A stretch of 64,000 nt of DNA. Source: Owenweeksia sp. Lineage in GTDB: Bacteria > Bacteroidota > Bacteroidia > Flavobacteriales > Schleiferiaceae. The position numbers were made by a program, and so were the translations under genes. The notes below the pieces were generated by a model. That model searched no databases. It had not been told where the DNA came from and was given only the letters and a program-made list of their open reading frames with translations. Below, in pieces: positions 1 through 8,786 of this stretch. The stretch lies in contig NZNV01000010.1 in assembly GCA_002695025.1 (NCBI GenBank), positions 543,310-607,309 on the forward strand, in the 5' to 3' direction. Position 1 is the stretch's first letter; each line of letters starts with the position of its first letter.

Positions 1-1
1 A

Positions 2-3000
2 CCGGAAGCTTTTGCGGTAGTGAAGGAAACTGCCCGTAGGTTTTCGGAGAATGAGGTTATCGAAGTCTCAGCTACTGATTTTGATCGTGAACTGGCCCCC
101 AGGCTGGACGCGGTAAGTGTGGAAGGTGACAAAGCCATCTGGAAGAATCGCTGGATGGCAGCCGGTAGCGAGATCACCTGGAATATGGTACACTACGATG
201 TGCAGCTCATTGGTGGTGTGGTATTGCATAGGGGTAACATTGCAGAGATGGCAACGGGTGAAGGTAAAACCCTGGTGGCTACCCTGCCGGTATACCTGAA
301 TGCCCTGCCCGGGAAAGGGGTTCACCTGGTAACCGTAAACGATTACCTGGCCCGCAGGGATGCCGAATGGATGGGACCTTTGTTCCAGTTCCACGGTCTT
401 TCTGTAGATTGTATAGACCGTCATAAACCAAATTCGGAAGAAAGGAGAAAAGCCTACCTCGCAGATATCACCTACGGTACCAACAACGAGTTTGGTTTTG
501 ATTACCTGCGTGATAACATGGCCCGTAGCCCGGAAGATCTGGTGCAGCGGGAACACAATTACGCTATTGTGGATGAGGTGGACTCCGTATTGGTGGACGA
601 TGCCCGTACACCCCTCATCATTTCTGGCCCCACCCCCAAAGGTGACCGCCATGAGTTCAACGAACTAAAGCCGCACGTAGTGAAACTGGTGGAGGCCCAG
701 CGCGCGCTGGTTACCAAAGAGCTTAAGGAAGCGAAGGACCTGATCAAGAGCGGGGATAACAAAGCTGGTGGTGAAAAGCTATTGCGTGCACACCGTGGTT
801 TACCCAAAACCAAGGCCATCATTAAGTTCCTGAGTGAGGATGGAATGAAATCCCTCCTGCAGAAAACGGAGAACAAATACATGGAAAACCAGATGAAGGA
901 GATGCACATCATTGATGATGAACTCTTCTTCACCATAGATGAAAAACACAACCAGATAGACCTTACGGACAAAGGTATCGACCTGCTTTCCGAAGGAACC
1001 CAGAACCGTGATTTCTTTGTAATGCCCGATATGGGTGCTATGATTGCAGAGTTGGATAAATCCGGCCTGGAGGGCAAGGAAAAGGCGGAAAAGCGCGAGG
1101 AGATGATGCGCGATTTCAGTATAAAATCCGAGCGTATCCATACCATGAACCAGCTCCTGAAAGCCTACGCTCTATTTGAGAAGGATGTGGAGTACGTGGT
1201 AATGGAAAATAAGGTGAAGATCGTGGATGAACAGACGGGCCGTATTATGGAAGGCCGGAGGTATTCCGATGGTTTGCACCAAGCCATAGAGGCTAAGGAA
1301 AATGTGAAGATCGAGGCGGCTACACAAACCTACGCCACCGTTACCCTTCAGAACTATTTCCGTATGTACAATAAGCTGTCCGGTATGACGGGTACGGCTG
1401 AAACGGAAGCCGGTGAATTCTGGGACATCTATGAACTGGAAGTAACAGTAATACCCACCAACCGTCCGATAGCCCGTGACGATCGGCAGGATTTGGTCTA
1501 TAAGACCAAGCGGGAAAAATACAATGCAGTAATCGAAGAAGTAAATCAATTGGTAGACCAGGGCCGGCCGGTGCTGGTGGGTACTACTTCGGTAGAAATT
1601 TCAGAATTGCTGAGCCGTGCGCTGAAATTGCGTAAGATCAAGCACAACGTATTGAACGCCAAGCTGCACCAGAAGGAAGCGGAGATCGTAGCCGAGGCTG
1701 GTCAGCCGGGAACGGTAACCATTGCTACCAACATGGCAGGTCGGGGTACGGATATCAAGCTTACTCCTGAAAGTAAAGCAGCGGGAGGGCTGGCTATCAT
1801 TGGTACCGAACGTCATGACTCCCGGAGGGTAGACCGCCAGTTACGCGGACGTTCCGGTCGCCAGGGAGACCCCGGTAGCTCACAGTTCTTCGTATCTCTG
1901 GAAGATAACCTGATGCGTCTCTTTGGATCGGAAAGGATCGCTAAACTGATGGACCGCATGGGACTTAAGGAAGGTGAGGTAATCCAGCACTCTATGGTTT
2001 CCAAATCCATTGAACGCGCACAGAAAAAAGTAGAGGAGAACAACTTTGGTATCCGTAAGCGATTGTTGGAATATGATGACGTAATGAACTCTCAACGGGA
2101 GGTGATCTACAAACGCAGACGTCACGCCTTATACGGAGAACGTCTTCAGGTAGATATCGCCAATATGTTCTATGATACCTGTGAGAGCATTGTGGCGGAG
2201 TATCTTCCTGCCAAGGATTTCGGAGCTTTCCAGCTGGAGCTGGCCCGTATCTTTACCATGGAATCACCCTTTAGCCAGGAAGAATTTGAAAAGGGCAGCC
2301 AGCTGGAACTGGTGGAGCGCCTTTATGATATCGTGCTGAAGTCCTACGGTGAAAAGAACCTGCGCATTGCTGAAATGGCGAAACCGGTGATCAGTAACGT
2401 GTTTGAAAACCAGTCCGATAAATTTGAGAATATTGTGGTTCCCTTTACCGATGGCAGTAAGGGTATACAGGTGGTGACCAATCTTAAGAAGGCCCATCAG
2501 ACCGACTGTCGTCAGCTGATCCGGGATTTTGAAAAGAACATCGTTCTGGCCATCATTGATGATAGCTGGAAAGAGCACCTGCGGGATATGGATGACTTGC
2601 GGCAGAGTGTGCAGGGAGCGGTATATGAGCAAAAAGATCCCTTGCTTATCTATAAGTTTGAGGCTTTTGAACTGTTCCAGGCCATGCGTGATAAGAGCAA
2701 CCGTGAGATCGTTTCCTTCCTGTTTAAAGGTCAGCTGCCTAACCAGGAAAGTGGCCAGGTACAAAGAGCCCAGGCTCCTAAGCGCAGTAATTACGATAAC
2801 CTGCAGACCAACCACCCGGAAGCCGTTACCAGCGGTGGCGGAGGGGGAAGTGCACAGGAGCCTCAGGCGCCCCCTAAGGCACAACCTATTGTTAAGGATA
2901 AAGCCAAAAGCTATGGCCGTAATGATGTGGTAGTTATCCAGAACCTTAATACCGGGGAGAAAAAGGAAATGAAATACAAGAAGGCCCAGCCAATGGTAGA

Positions 3001-3028
3001 AGCCCAGGGTTGGATTATAGTGGACTAA
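2..3028 (+). CDS. secA: Preprotein translocase subunit SecA (5' truncated by window edge)
   Basis: SecA is the ATPase motor that drives unfolded preproteins through SecYEG in the inner membrane. The reading frame is open from base 2 ([14 protein letters not shown], the usual SecA lead-in), so the gene starts left of the window and lacks roughly its first 100 residues. Visible motifs are Walker A GEGKT (257-271), the DEVDS box near base 573, the TPLIISGP segment and the [10 protein letters not shown] and [10 protein letters not shown] helicase motifs. As in other Bacteroidota, the protein is long (1008 residues visible), carries an insertion in the first nucleotide-binding domain, and ends in a Gly/Pro-rich linker and a basic GWIIVD tail instead of the CxCx8CH zinc motif. 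The GTG at base 20 is internal and is not the start. Confidence 0.97.
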   Translation, partial: PEAFAVVKETARRFSENEVIEVSATDFDRELAPRLDAVSVEGDKAIWKNRWMAAGSEITWNMVHYDVQLIGGVVLHRGNIAEMATGEGKTLVATLPVYLNALPGKGVHLVTVNDYLARRDAEWMGPLFQFHGLSVDCIDRHKPNSEERRKAYLADITYGTNNEFGFDYLRDNMARSPEDLVQREHNYAIVDEVDSVLVDDARTPLIISGPTPKGDRHEFNELKPHVVKLVEAQRALVTKELKEAKDLIKSGDNKAGGEKLLRAHRGLPKTKAIIKFLSEDGMKSLLQKTENKYMENQMKEMHIIDDELFFTIDEKHNQIDLTDKGIDLLSEGTQNRDFFVMPDMGAMIAELDKSGLEGKEKAEKREEMMRDFSIKSERIHTMNQLLKAYALFEKDVEYVVMENKVKIVDEQTGRIMEGRRYSDGLHQAIEAKENVKIEAATQTYATVTLQNYFRMYNKLSGMTGTAETEAGEFWDIYELEVTVIPTNRPIARDDRQDLVYKTKREKYNAVIEEVNQLVDQGRPVLVGTTSVEISELLSRALKLRKIKHNVLNAKLHQKEAEIVAEAGQPGTVTIATNMAGRGTDIKLTPESKAAGGLAIIGTERHDSRRVDRQLRGRSGRQGDPGSSQFFVSLEDNLMRLFGSERIAKLMDRMGLKEGEVIQHSMVSKSIERAQKKVEENNFGIRKRLLEYDDVMNSQREVIYKRRRHALYGERLQVDIANMFYDTCESIVAEYLPAKDFGAFQLELARIFTMESPFSQEEFEKGSQLELVERLYDIVLKSYGEKNLRIAEMAKPVISNVFENQSDKFENIVVPFTDGSKGIQVVTNLKKAHQTDCRQLIRDFEKNIVLAIIDDSWKEHLRDMDDLRQSVQGAVYEQKDPLLIYKFEAFELFQAMRDKSNREIVSFLFKGQLPNQESGQVQRAQAPKRSNYDNLQTNHPEAVTSGGGGGSAQEPQAPPKAQPIVKDKAKSYGRNDVVVIQNLNTGEKKEMKYKKAQPMVEAQGWIIVD

Positions 3029-3080
3029 ACAAAAGAAGGCGACACAGTGTATTAAATGGGTATATAAGAATCCATTTGGT

Positions 3081-3554
3081 ATGAAAAAAATAGTTGTCGC
3101 TTTACTGACCGTAGTTTCACTTTCAACTTTCACTTCCTGCAAATCAGGGGTTACTTTGAGCCAGGTTCGTTCCCAGGAAGATAAAGCTAATTCTTCCCTT
3201 CAGGATGCCCATGAAGAGATGCTCGCGCTCGCAAAGATGAAGGAGCAATATTCCAAAGACTCCAAGGAAAAAAGACTGCAGGAACTGCGCGACCGTGCGG
3301 ATGATATCCAGGAGGATATTGATAGACTGGAAGAGGTTTCCGCATCTAACAATTCGGCCGTACAGGCAAATGTAAAGACCTCCATTTCTTCATTGAAGAA
3401 TGATAAAGCGGATATTGAAACACAGATTGACGCGGTGGAAAAGGTGGAAAAAGAAAACTGGGCCTCGGCCATTGAAACCATAAATGTATCGGTGAAAAAT
3501 CTGGAAGAAGAGTTGAAGAAGATAACGGCCAACCTTCCTGCCGAAGAAAAATAA
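3081..3554 (+). CDS. Small coiled-coil lipoprotein, unknown function
   Basis: A protein of 157 residues with a lipoprotein signal peptide; the lipid-attachment Cys is residue 20 in STFTSC. The mature part (about 25-150) is almost entirely charged heptad-like helix rich in E, K, D, S and A, which suggests a long coiled coil on a periplasmic-facing membrane. It starts 52 bases after secA in the same direction and could share its transcript, although no functional link is known. I do not recognise a named family. The real-gene call rests on the clean signal peptide and a composition unlike a chance frame. Confidence 0.8.
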   Translation: MKKIVVALLTVVSLSTFTSCKSGVTLSQVRSQEDKANSSLQDAHEEMLALAKMKEQYSKDSKEKRLQELRDRADDIQEDIDRLEEVSASNNSAVQANVKTSISSLKNDKADIETQIDAVEKVEKENWASAIETINVSVKNLEEELKKITANLPAEEK

Positions 3555-3575
3555 TACTCTTTCTATATACTTTTT

Positions 3576-3644
3576 AGCCTGCCTGTTATGGCCTTCTGCA
3601 TAGGTCATCCCGCTTTCAACTTCCTATGAATAAACGGGCAGGCT
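3576..3644. other. Nested inverted repeat in intergenic region
   Basis: Bases 3576-3587 pair with 3633-3644 (11 of 12 positions, AGCCTGCCTGTT against AACGGGCAGGCT), and an inner CATAGG/CCTATG pair sits at about 3599-3604 and 3623-3628. It lies between the coiled-coil lipoprotein gene and the sigma factor gene. It could be a terminator lacking a T-run, or a structured leader. Nothing else is recognisable in the 238-base gap except AT-rich sequence before the sigma factor start. Confidence 0.4.
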
Positions 3645-3792
3645 GACAGTACTCTCTGCCGGATGTAGATGGCCCCCATCCCTATTTCCTGACGTAATTT
3701 ATTTAAAGGATCTAATTTTTCTTTTTATAAATTTAAACTTCAGGCAACCTTATTACAATTGCCGGGTCTATCACTGTAAACACTCTGCTATC

Positions 3793-4413
3793 TTGAGCTC
3801 CAAACCCGAACATATCATCAATATAGAAGATATAGGGGCATTCTTGCAGCCTAAGGAGTTTCTTTTGAATAATTCAGAACATGAACTTGTAGCCGCTTGT
3901 AAAGCCGGGCAAAAAGTTGCCCAGCGCAGGGTCTATGAATTATTCGCAGGAAAGATGCTGAATGTATGCAGGCGCTATGCTAAAGATGTGGAACAGGCCC
4001 AGGATTTCATGCACGATGGTTTTATTAAAGTATTCCTGAACATTGACAAGTTCAGGGAGCAGTCGTCACTGGAAACCTGGATCACCCGCATTATGATCAA
4101 CAACAGCATCAGTGCCATTAAAAAAGAGGTACGCAGGGGCATTAAAGTAAGCATGGACGATGTGCAGGTGCGTGACGGAGATGTTAAGGATTTTGAACTA
4201 ATCGAAAAGCAACCCATTACGGCCAAACAGGTCTTTGAAAAGCTGAACGAGTTACCCTTGGGGTACCGTACAGTTTTGAGCTTATACGTATTGGACGGTT
4301 ATACACATAAGGAAATTGGGGATAAGCTGGGAATCTCAGAAGGAACCAGCAAGAGCCAGCTGGCTAAGGCCAAGCGCTTGCTCGCCAAGTTATTGACGGA
4401 AGCTTATTTATAA
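3793..4413 (+). CDS. ECF-type RNA polymerase sigma-70 factor
   Basis: A sigma factor of 206 residues. Region 2 lies at about 44-105 (FAGKMLNVCRRYAKDVEQAQDFMHDGFIK begins it) and region 4 at about 150-200, with the helix-turn-helix YTHKEIGDKLGISEGTSK. No ATG occurs before residue 54, which is inside region 2. The start is therefore taken as TTG at 3793, which gives a 40-residue N-terminal extension. The stop is followed after one base by the TM/beta-barrel gene, a typical Bacteroidota pairing in which the neighbour senses a signal or restrains the sigma factor. The target regulon cannot be told from sequence. Confidence 0.92.
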   Translation: MSSKPEHIINIEDIGAFLQPKEFLLNNSEHELVAACKAGQKVAQRRVYELFAGKMLNVCRRYAKDVEQAQDFMHDGFIKVFLNIDKFREQSSLETWITRIMINNSISAIKKEVRRGIKVSMDDVQVRDGDVKDFELIEKQPITAKQVFEKLNELPLGYRTVLSLYVLDGYTHKEIGDKLGISEGTSKSQLAKAKRLLAKLLTEAYL

Positions 4414-4414
4414 A

Positions 4415-5971
4415 ATGCAAGGAAAAGGCGACATAGAGAATTTTCTTAGAAAGCGACTGGATAATCTTGAAAACAGCTTTCAGGATGATTGGTCTGTTTT
4501 TGAACAGAAACTGGAGAAGGCGCTCTACCTGCAGCGTTTGCGCAGGATGATATGGATGGGAGCCTTTAGCCTGGCTTTGCTGGCAGCTTTTGTGGGGGTT
4601 AATATGTACCAGATATGGGGTGGGAACCTGTACGAACCCCGTACTGAAAAAATTTCCATGAACGGCTTTCAGGATGATGAACAGGCAAAGAATGAAGCAC
4701 AGACCGTATCCGCTTCAAGCCGATCTTCTTCAGTATCCAACTCCAATGCTGTTCCTCATGTGGCGGCTTCAGATCAAAATACCAATATTAGTGAAACAGC
4801 CAGGCCGACTCGTGTGGCCGCTAATACTACTTTGCCCTCAGCTGGAACTAAATACCAGCTTCCTTTGCAAGGCAGCCTGGCAACAACTGAAGAAAAAACC
4901 ATGACCTCAAAAACGAGTGTTATGGCAATGGTTCCTGGCAAACAAGATCCGGGAACAGACACCCCCAACGAAAACAAGCTGACTTTAGTGGCGGGATCAT
5001 TATTGCCCGCCACTGGGCAGGGGGGGTCTATCCGAACCGACCAGAAGGAAACAGAATTTATAGATGTGGATCGTCTTGGTCTGGTACTGGTAACTGATGT
5101 TGATGAAAGGACCCGAGGTGGTGTAAGGTCTAATTCTGAACCGCCAAAACTGGCCTACAGGGTGGATGATGATAGACTTGGTTTGAACTACACGATGCCC
5201 CAAATGGCTCCACGGCCCCCGATTGAGGCCGTCAAGATTGAAACTGATCACGGCCCCTATGTAAGCCCTTTGCAGCCCGTAAACCCCTGGAGTTACTCTC
5301 TTAATGTATACCCTAATTACAACTTCCGTAAGTTCCGGGCCGATGAGGATAAATTCAATATGTTGCACCGTGACTTTATCGATGCAGTACAGGCTGCCGA
5401 AAGTGGAGGTTTTAGCCTGAATGTTGGTTTTGAGGTGAGCAAACGTATCGGGGATATCACCTATATGAACACCGGTGTGGAGTATATAAGCTCCACAACC
5501 GAAGTAGCTTATAACTTTACCAATTTCCGGGAAGCCACCATTAATGATCAAGGAGTAATTACGGGCTATAACCTTAAAGAGCAAACTGAACAGATTACTT
5601 TTTCAGGCCGTAATACCTACCATTACCTGAATATCCCGCTGAGCTTTTCCTACCAGCCATGGGCCACAGATCATGTGCGGCTGAATATAGAAATGGGGGG
5701 CAGCTTCCTGTACTTTGTTGCGGCTAAGGGGCAAACCCTCAATTACAAGACCCTGGAAATTATAGACCTCTCCGAACGGGAGTACAGGAACTACATCGGT
5801 TCCCTGTGCTTTAAGGTGGGGGCTAACTACTATGTGTCCAGGCGCATCAATGTAGGCTTTGAACCTACCATCATGTATTTCACCAATACTATTTATACGG
5901 AAGATTATCCTTTTTATGTGATCCCTTATTCCGTAGGTCTTAACCTCAACCTGCAGGTAAAACTGAATTAA
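4415..5971 (+). CDS. Anti-sigma-like TM protein with C-terminal outer-membrane beta-barrel domain
   Basis: A protein of 518 residues starting one base after the sigma factor stop, so almost certainly co-translated with it. The first 40 residues are charged and helical, followed by one membrane helix at about 45-65 (WMGAFSLALLAAFVGVNM). A long low-complexity Ser/Thr/Asn/Pro linker (about 85-290) comes next, then a segment from about 290 to 518 with alternating aromatic/hydrophobic strands that ends in an outer-membrane-style strand (VGLNLNLQVKLN). There is no cleavable signal peptide. The layout suggests one polypeptide with an inner-membrane anchor, a cytoplasmic sigma-contacting end and a PorT-like barrel. 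The anti-sigma role is inferred from position. Confidence 0.75.
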   Translation: MQGKGDIENFLRKRLDNLENSFQDDWSVFEQKLEKALYLQRLRRMIWMGAFSLALLAAFVGVNMYQIWGGNLYEPRTEKISMNGFQDDEQAKNEAQTVSASSRSSSVSNSNAVPHVAASDQNTNISETARPTRVAANTTLPSAGTKYQLPLQGSLATTEEKTMTSKTSVMAMVPGKQDPGTDTPNENKLTLVAGSLLPATGQGGSIRTDQKETEFIDVDRLGLVLVTDVDERTRGGVRSNSEPPKLAYRVDDDRLGLNYTMPQMAPRPPIEAVKIETDHGPYVSPLQPVNPWSYSLNVYPNYNFRKFRADEDKFNMLHRDFIDAVQAAESGGFSLNVGFEVSKRIGDITYMNTGVEYISSTTEVAYNFTNFREATINDQGVITGYNLKEQTEQITFSGRNTYHYLNIPLSFSYQPWATDHVRLNIEMGGSFLYFVAAKGQTLNYKTLEIIDLSEREYRNYIGSLCFKVGANYYVSRRINVGFEPTIMYFTNTIYTEDYPFYVIPYSVGLNLNLQVKLN

Positions 5972-6017
5972 GTTTCAAAATGTCGTGCTGCGCACAATTA
6001 GTTATCCGGTGCGTTGA

Positions 6018-6025
6018 TACTTTTG
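6018..6025 (+). promoter_or_regulatory. Candidate Bacteroidota -7 box upstream of DUF547 gene
   Basis: TACTTTTG matches the TAnnTTTG -7 consensus of the Bacteroidota primary sigma factor and lies 45 bases before the preferred ATG at 6070. I see no good TTTG -33 box at the expected spacing, so this is tentative. It does support the downstream ATG over an upstream one at 5980. Confidence 0.35.
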
Positions 6026-6069
6026 GTAAGTATTCTCGTATATATACCAGAAACCGAATAACAAGAATT

Positions 6070-6822
6070 ATGAAACGAATAATTTCTCTGGCAGGTCTTC
6101 TGATGTTTTCTGCCCAATTGGTCGCCCAGGATTATATAGAGATCTCGCAAAACCTTTTACAAGCCATGCGTGATGGAAAGAATGCGGATAAATACGTTCA
6201 GCAAATTGCGGAGATCAATCCTGCCAAACTCAAGTCACAGATCGATACCGATAAAAAGAAGCTGGCCTTTTGGATCAATACCTACAATGGATTAATACAA
6301 TATCACCTTACCAAAAACCCCAAGCTATATGAAGATCGTGGAGATTTTTTCAGTGACGACCTGATCACCGTTGCCGGACAAAAGGTGAGTTTTGACAACC
6401 TGGAACATGGGGTATTACGCAGGGGAACAGCCAAGCTTTCCAAAGGTTATTTTAAGAATCCCTTCGGGGATGATTGGTACGAGCAGTACCAGGTGGATAA
6501 AATAGATTGGCGTATTCACTTCGCCCTTAACTGTGGAGCTGCGGACTGTCCGCCCATTAGAATTTATGATGACGAAACTATTTACGAGCAGTTGAACGCC
6601 AGTGCCAATAAATACCTGAAGAGCCAGGTTAAATACGACCGTGAAGAAAAGGAGATTTATGTCCCGGCCCTCATGAACTGGTTTAGTGGTGACTTTGGCG
6701 GGAAAAGTGGCGTAAGGAATATCCTGGAAAAAAATGATTACCTAAAGCCCGGTTCCGATTACGACATTGAATACAAGGATTATGACTGGACCCTGAAGCT
6801 GGGAACCTTCTACAAGGATTAA
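6070..6822 (+). CDS. DUF547 domain-containing exported protein
   Basis: A protein of 250 residues. The ATG at 6070 is chosen because it gives a clean signal peptide (MKRIISLAGLLMFSAQLVAQ, cleavage after residue 20). An in-frame ATG at 5980 would add 30 non-signal residues and overlap the candidate promoter. The rest is a single DUF547 domain with the family hallmarks LAFWINTYNGLI and HFALNCGAADCPPIRIY, whose Cys and His residues are conserved. The biochemical role of the family is not established. It stands alone between the barrel protein and a convergent aminotransferase. Confidence 0.88.
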   Translation: MKRIISLAGLLMFSAQLVAQDYIEISQNLLQAMRDGKNADKYVQQIAEINPAKLKSQIDTDKKKLAFWINTYNGLIQYHLTKNPKLYEDRGDFFSDDLITVAGQKVSFDNLEHGVLRRGTAKLSKGYFKNPFGDDWYEQYQVDKIDWRIHFALNCGAADCPPIRIYDDETIYEQLNASANKYLKSQVKYDREEKEIYVPALMNWFSGDFGGKSGVRNILEKNDYLKPGSDYDIEYKDYDWTLKLGTFYKD

Positions 6823-6835
6823 AAATAGTTAAGCC

Positions 6836-7993
6836 CTATAATTTTGCTAAGATAGACCCTGCCTCGCGCAGGGTTTCTTCTTTTTTGGCAAAGCAAAAAC
6901 GCAGCACCTTATGATCTGTGTGCTCATTGTAAAAAACACTAAGAGGAATGGAGGCAATACCATGCTCAATGGTCAGCTCTCGGGCAAACTCCACATCACC
7001 AAGGTTGCTCACGGCAGAGTAATCCAGTAATTGAAAGTAGGAGCCTTGAGAAGGGAGTATATTAAAGCGGGAGTTTTGCAGTGCCTGGCGGAAAATATCC
7101 CGCTTCTGCTGGTACATAGGGCTTATCCCGGTAGCACTAACCTCCCGTAAATATTCAGCTAAGGCATACTGTACAGGAGTGTTTACACTGAATACCATGT
7201 ATTGGTGAATCTTCCGTACTTCGGTGGTAAGTGCCTCGGGAGCCAGGCAATAACCTGTTTTCCAGCCGGTAACGTGTAGCGTTTTGCCAAATGAACCCAC
7301 CACAAAGCTGCGTTTGAAGAGTTCAGGGCGCTCACTGACCGAAACGTGTTGCATATCGTCAAATACAATATGTTCGTATACCTCATCCGATAGAATAAGG
7401 ATGTTGGAACCTTTGGTGATCTCCTCCAGGTAATCCAGGTCTTGCTGGGTAAATACCGTGGCTGAAGGGTTGTGCGGAGTATTCACGATGATCATCCGCG
7501 TGCGGTGGTTCAGCACCTTTTTCACCTGTTGCCAGTCCACCCGGTAATCCGGAAAACTCAGTTTTACATATACCGGTATTCCCCCATTCAGTTCTACATA
7601 GGGAGCATAGCAATCATAGGCAGGTGTAAACAGTATCACCTCATCACCTTCCCGTATGCTGGCGGTAAGTATGGCGGCAATGGCCTGGGTGGCCCCTGCT
7701 GTGATGGTAACTTCAGTGTCAGGATTGTAAAGAGCCCCGTGTTGCTTTTCACGCCCCTCGCTCACTATCTCGCGTAAAGGTAATATGCCTGGCGAAGGCG
7801 CATATTGATTGTGCCCCTGTTGCATGTATTCCTGCACAAGGCTGATAAGTTTTGGATCAGCCTCAAAATCGGGGAAGCCCTGCGAAAGGTTTAGCGCCTG
7901 ATGCTCCTGTGCCAGGGCGCTCATGGCTGAGAAAATAGTAATACCCGATTGAGGTAATTTACTGGTAATTCGAACTTGAGGATCACGGGTCAT
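6836..7993 (-). CDS. PLP-dependent aminotransferase, methionine/kynurenine aminotransferase type
   Basis: A fold-type I, class I/II aminotransferase of 385 residues. The PLP lysine is K237 in GSFGKTLHVTGWK, with N171 in NTPHNP and D203 in SDEVY as cofactor ligands. Length and the N-terminal NLSQGFPDF motif match the YbdL-type methionine aminotransferase / kynurenine-oxoglutarate transaminase group. The ATG at 7993 is preferred; the longer frame to 8101 would overlap the divergent gene by 23 bases and adds no recognisable sequence. It converges on the DUF547 gene. Substrate choice between methionine and kynurenine is open; an aldehyde dehydrogenase of 2-aminomuconate type is encoded at 16436. 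Confidence 0.9.
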   Translation of the reverse strand: MTRDPQVRITSKLPQSGITIFSAMSALAQEHQALNLSQGFPDFEADPKLISLVQEYMQQGHNQYAPSPGILPLREIVSEGREKQHGALYNPDTEVTITAGATQAIAAILTASIREGDEVILFTPAYDCYAPYVELNGGIPVYVKLSFPDYRVDWQQVKKVLNHRTRMIIVNTPHNPSATVFTQQDLDYLEEITKGSNILILSDEVYEHIVFDDMQHVSVSERPELFKRSFVVGSFGKTLHVTGWKTGYCLAPEALTTEVRKIHQYMVFSVNTPVQYALAEYLREVSATGISPMYQQKRDIFRQALQNSRFNILPSQGSYFQLLDYSAVSNLGDVEFARELTIEHGIASIPLSVFYNEHTDHKVLRFCFAKKEETLREAGSILAKL

Positions 7994-8078
7994 ACAGTGG
8001 CGCAATTTAATAACATTTAAGCCATCAGAGCGAAACTTTATAAGGTTTACAACGTTGAAGGAATAAAGCCTAGAAGGG

Positions 8079-8726
8079 ATGGGACTGACATCCGATTTCA
8101 AGAAAATACGATTCTTTGAAACCCTGCAGCCGCTGCTGGAAGGGTATGGATATGAGTTTATCCCTATGCTTAATCAGTTTCGGAAAACCTCAAGGGCTGG
8201 ATACTGCAATGTAATTATCTATCCTACCATCTACTCAGAACATATTTACTTTGACGTTTCTTTTGGTAGTCGTATCAACATCGTGGAAAAAACTCTTTTG
8301 CCCTATGTGAATGGAGTTAAGGGATTTTCAGATGACGGGAATACCGTACTTACCAACCTTCGCAATTTTTTAGATCAGCCTGAATTTGCCTTAACTGCAG
8401 ATGGAGAGAACCAGCTGAAAGAGGTTATACGTTTTGTGTCCGACTTTTTTGAGAACGGGGGCTTTGAATACCTGGAAAGCCTTACGGACATCAACCAGTT
8501 GGATCGCCATTTGAATGCTGACCCCGGCAACCAGAAGTTCTTTCTCGGAAACCCTTCCTTATACTGTTTCAGGGCTATAACCGTGGCTACGCTCAATACT
8601 AATCCCAACTGGAATGATCTCTACAATTTCTACGGTCACCGGCTGGAAACCTTGGGAACCCCCAAGCTCATCCAGGAGAATTTTAATCGCCTGGTCTTCT
8701 TTTTAAGCGATATGGGCCTCAACTGA
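8079..8726 (+). CDS. Conserved hypothetical protein
   Basis: A soluble protein of 215 residues with no signal peptide or membrane helix. It is rich in aromatic residues and mixes strand and helix, with an N-terminal half that includes NVIIYPTIYSEHIYFDVSFG. I do not recognise a family. It is transcribed divergently from the aminotransferase, and 85 bases separate the two starts. Codon use resembles its neighbours, and the long open frame supports a real gene. No function is assigned. Confidence 0.7.
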   Translation: MGLTSDFKKIRFFETLQPLLEGYGYEFIPMLNQFRKTSRAGYCNVIIYPTIYSEHIYFDVSFGSRINIVEKTLLPYVNGVKGFSDDGNTVLTNLRNFLDQPEFALTADGENQLKEVIRFVSDFFENGGFEYLESLTDINQLDRHLNADPGNQKFFLGNPSLYCFRAITVATLNTNPNWNDLYNFYGHRLETLGTPKLIQENFNRLVFFLSDMGLN

Positions 8727-8786
8727 TCATGATTTCCAGACCGTTGGGTCTGATCCACTATTTGTATTTTCCCACAAAATTTTTCA

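Noticed and set aside
2264..3142. 292-codon antisense frame within secA and the following gene
   Set aside because: It lies opposite a strongly conserved gene and has no recognisable domain; long shadow frames are common in such genes.
7994..8101. N-terminal extension of the aminotransferase
   Set aside because: It overlaps the divergent gene, lacks similarity to the family and is longer than the usual 385-390 residues.
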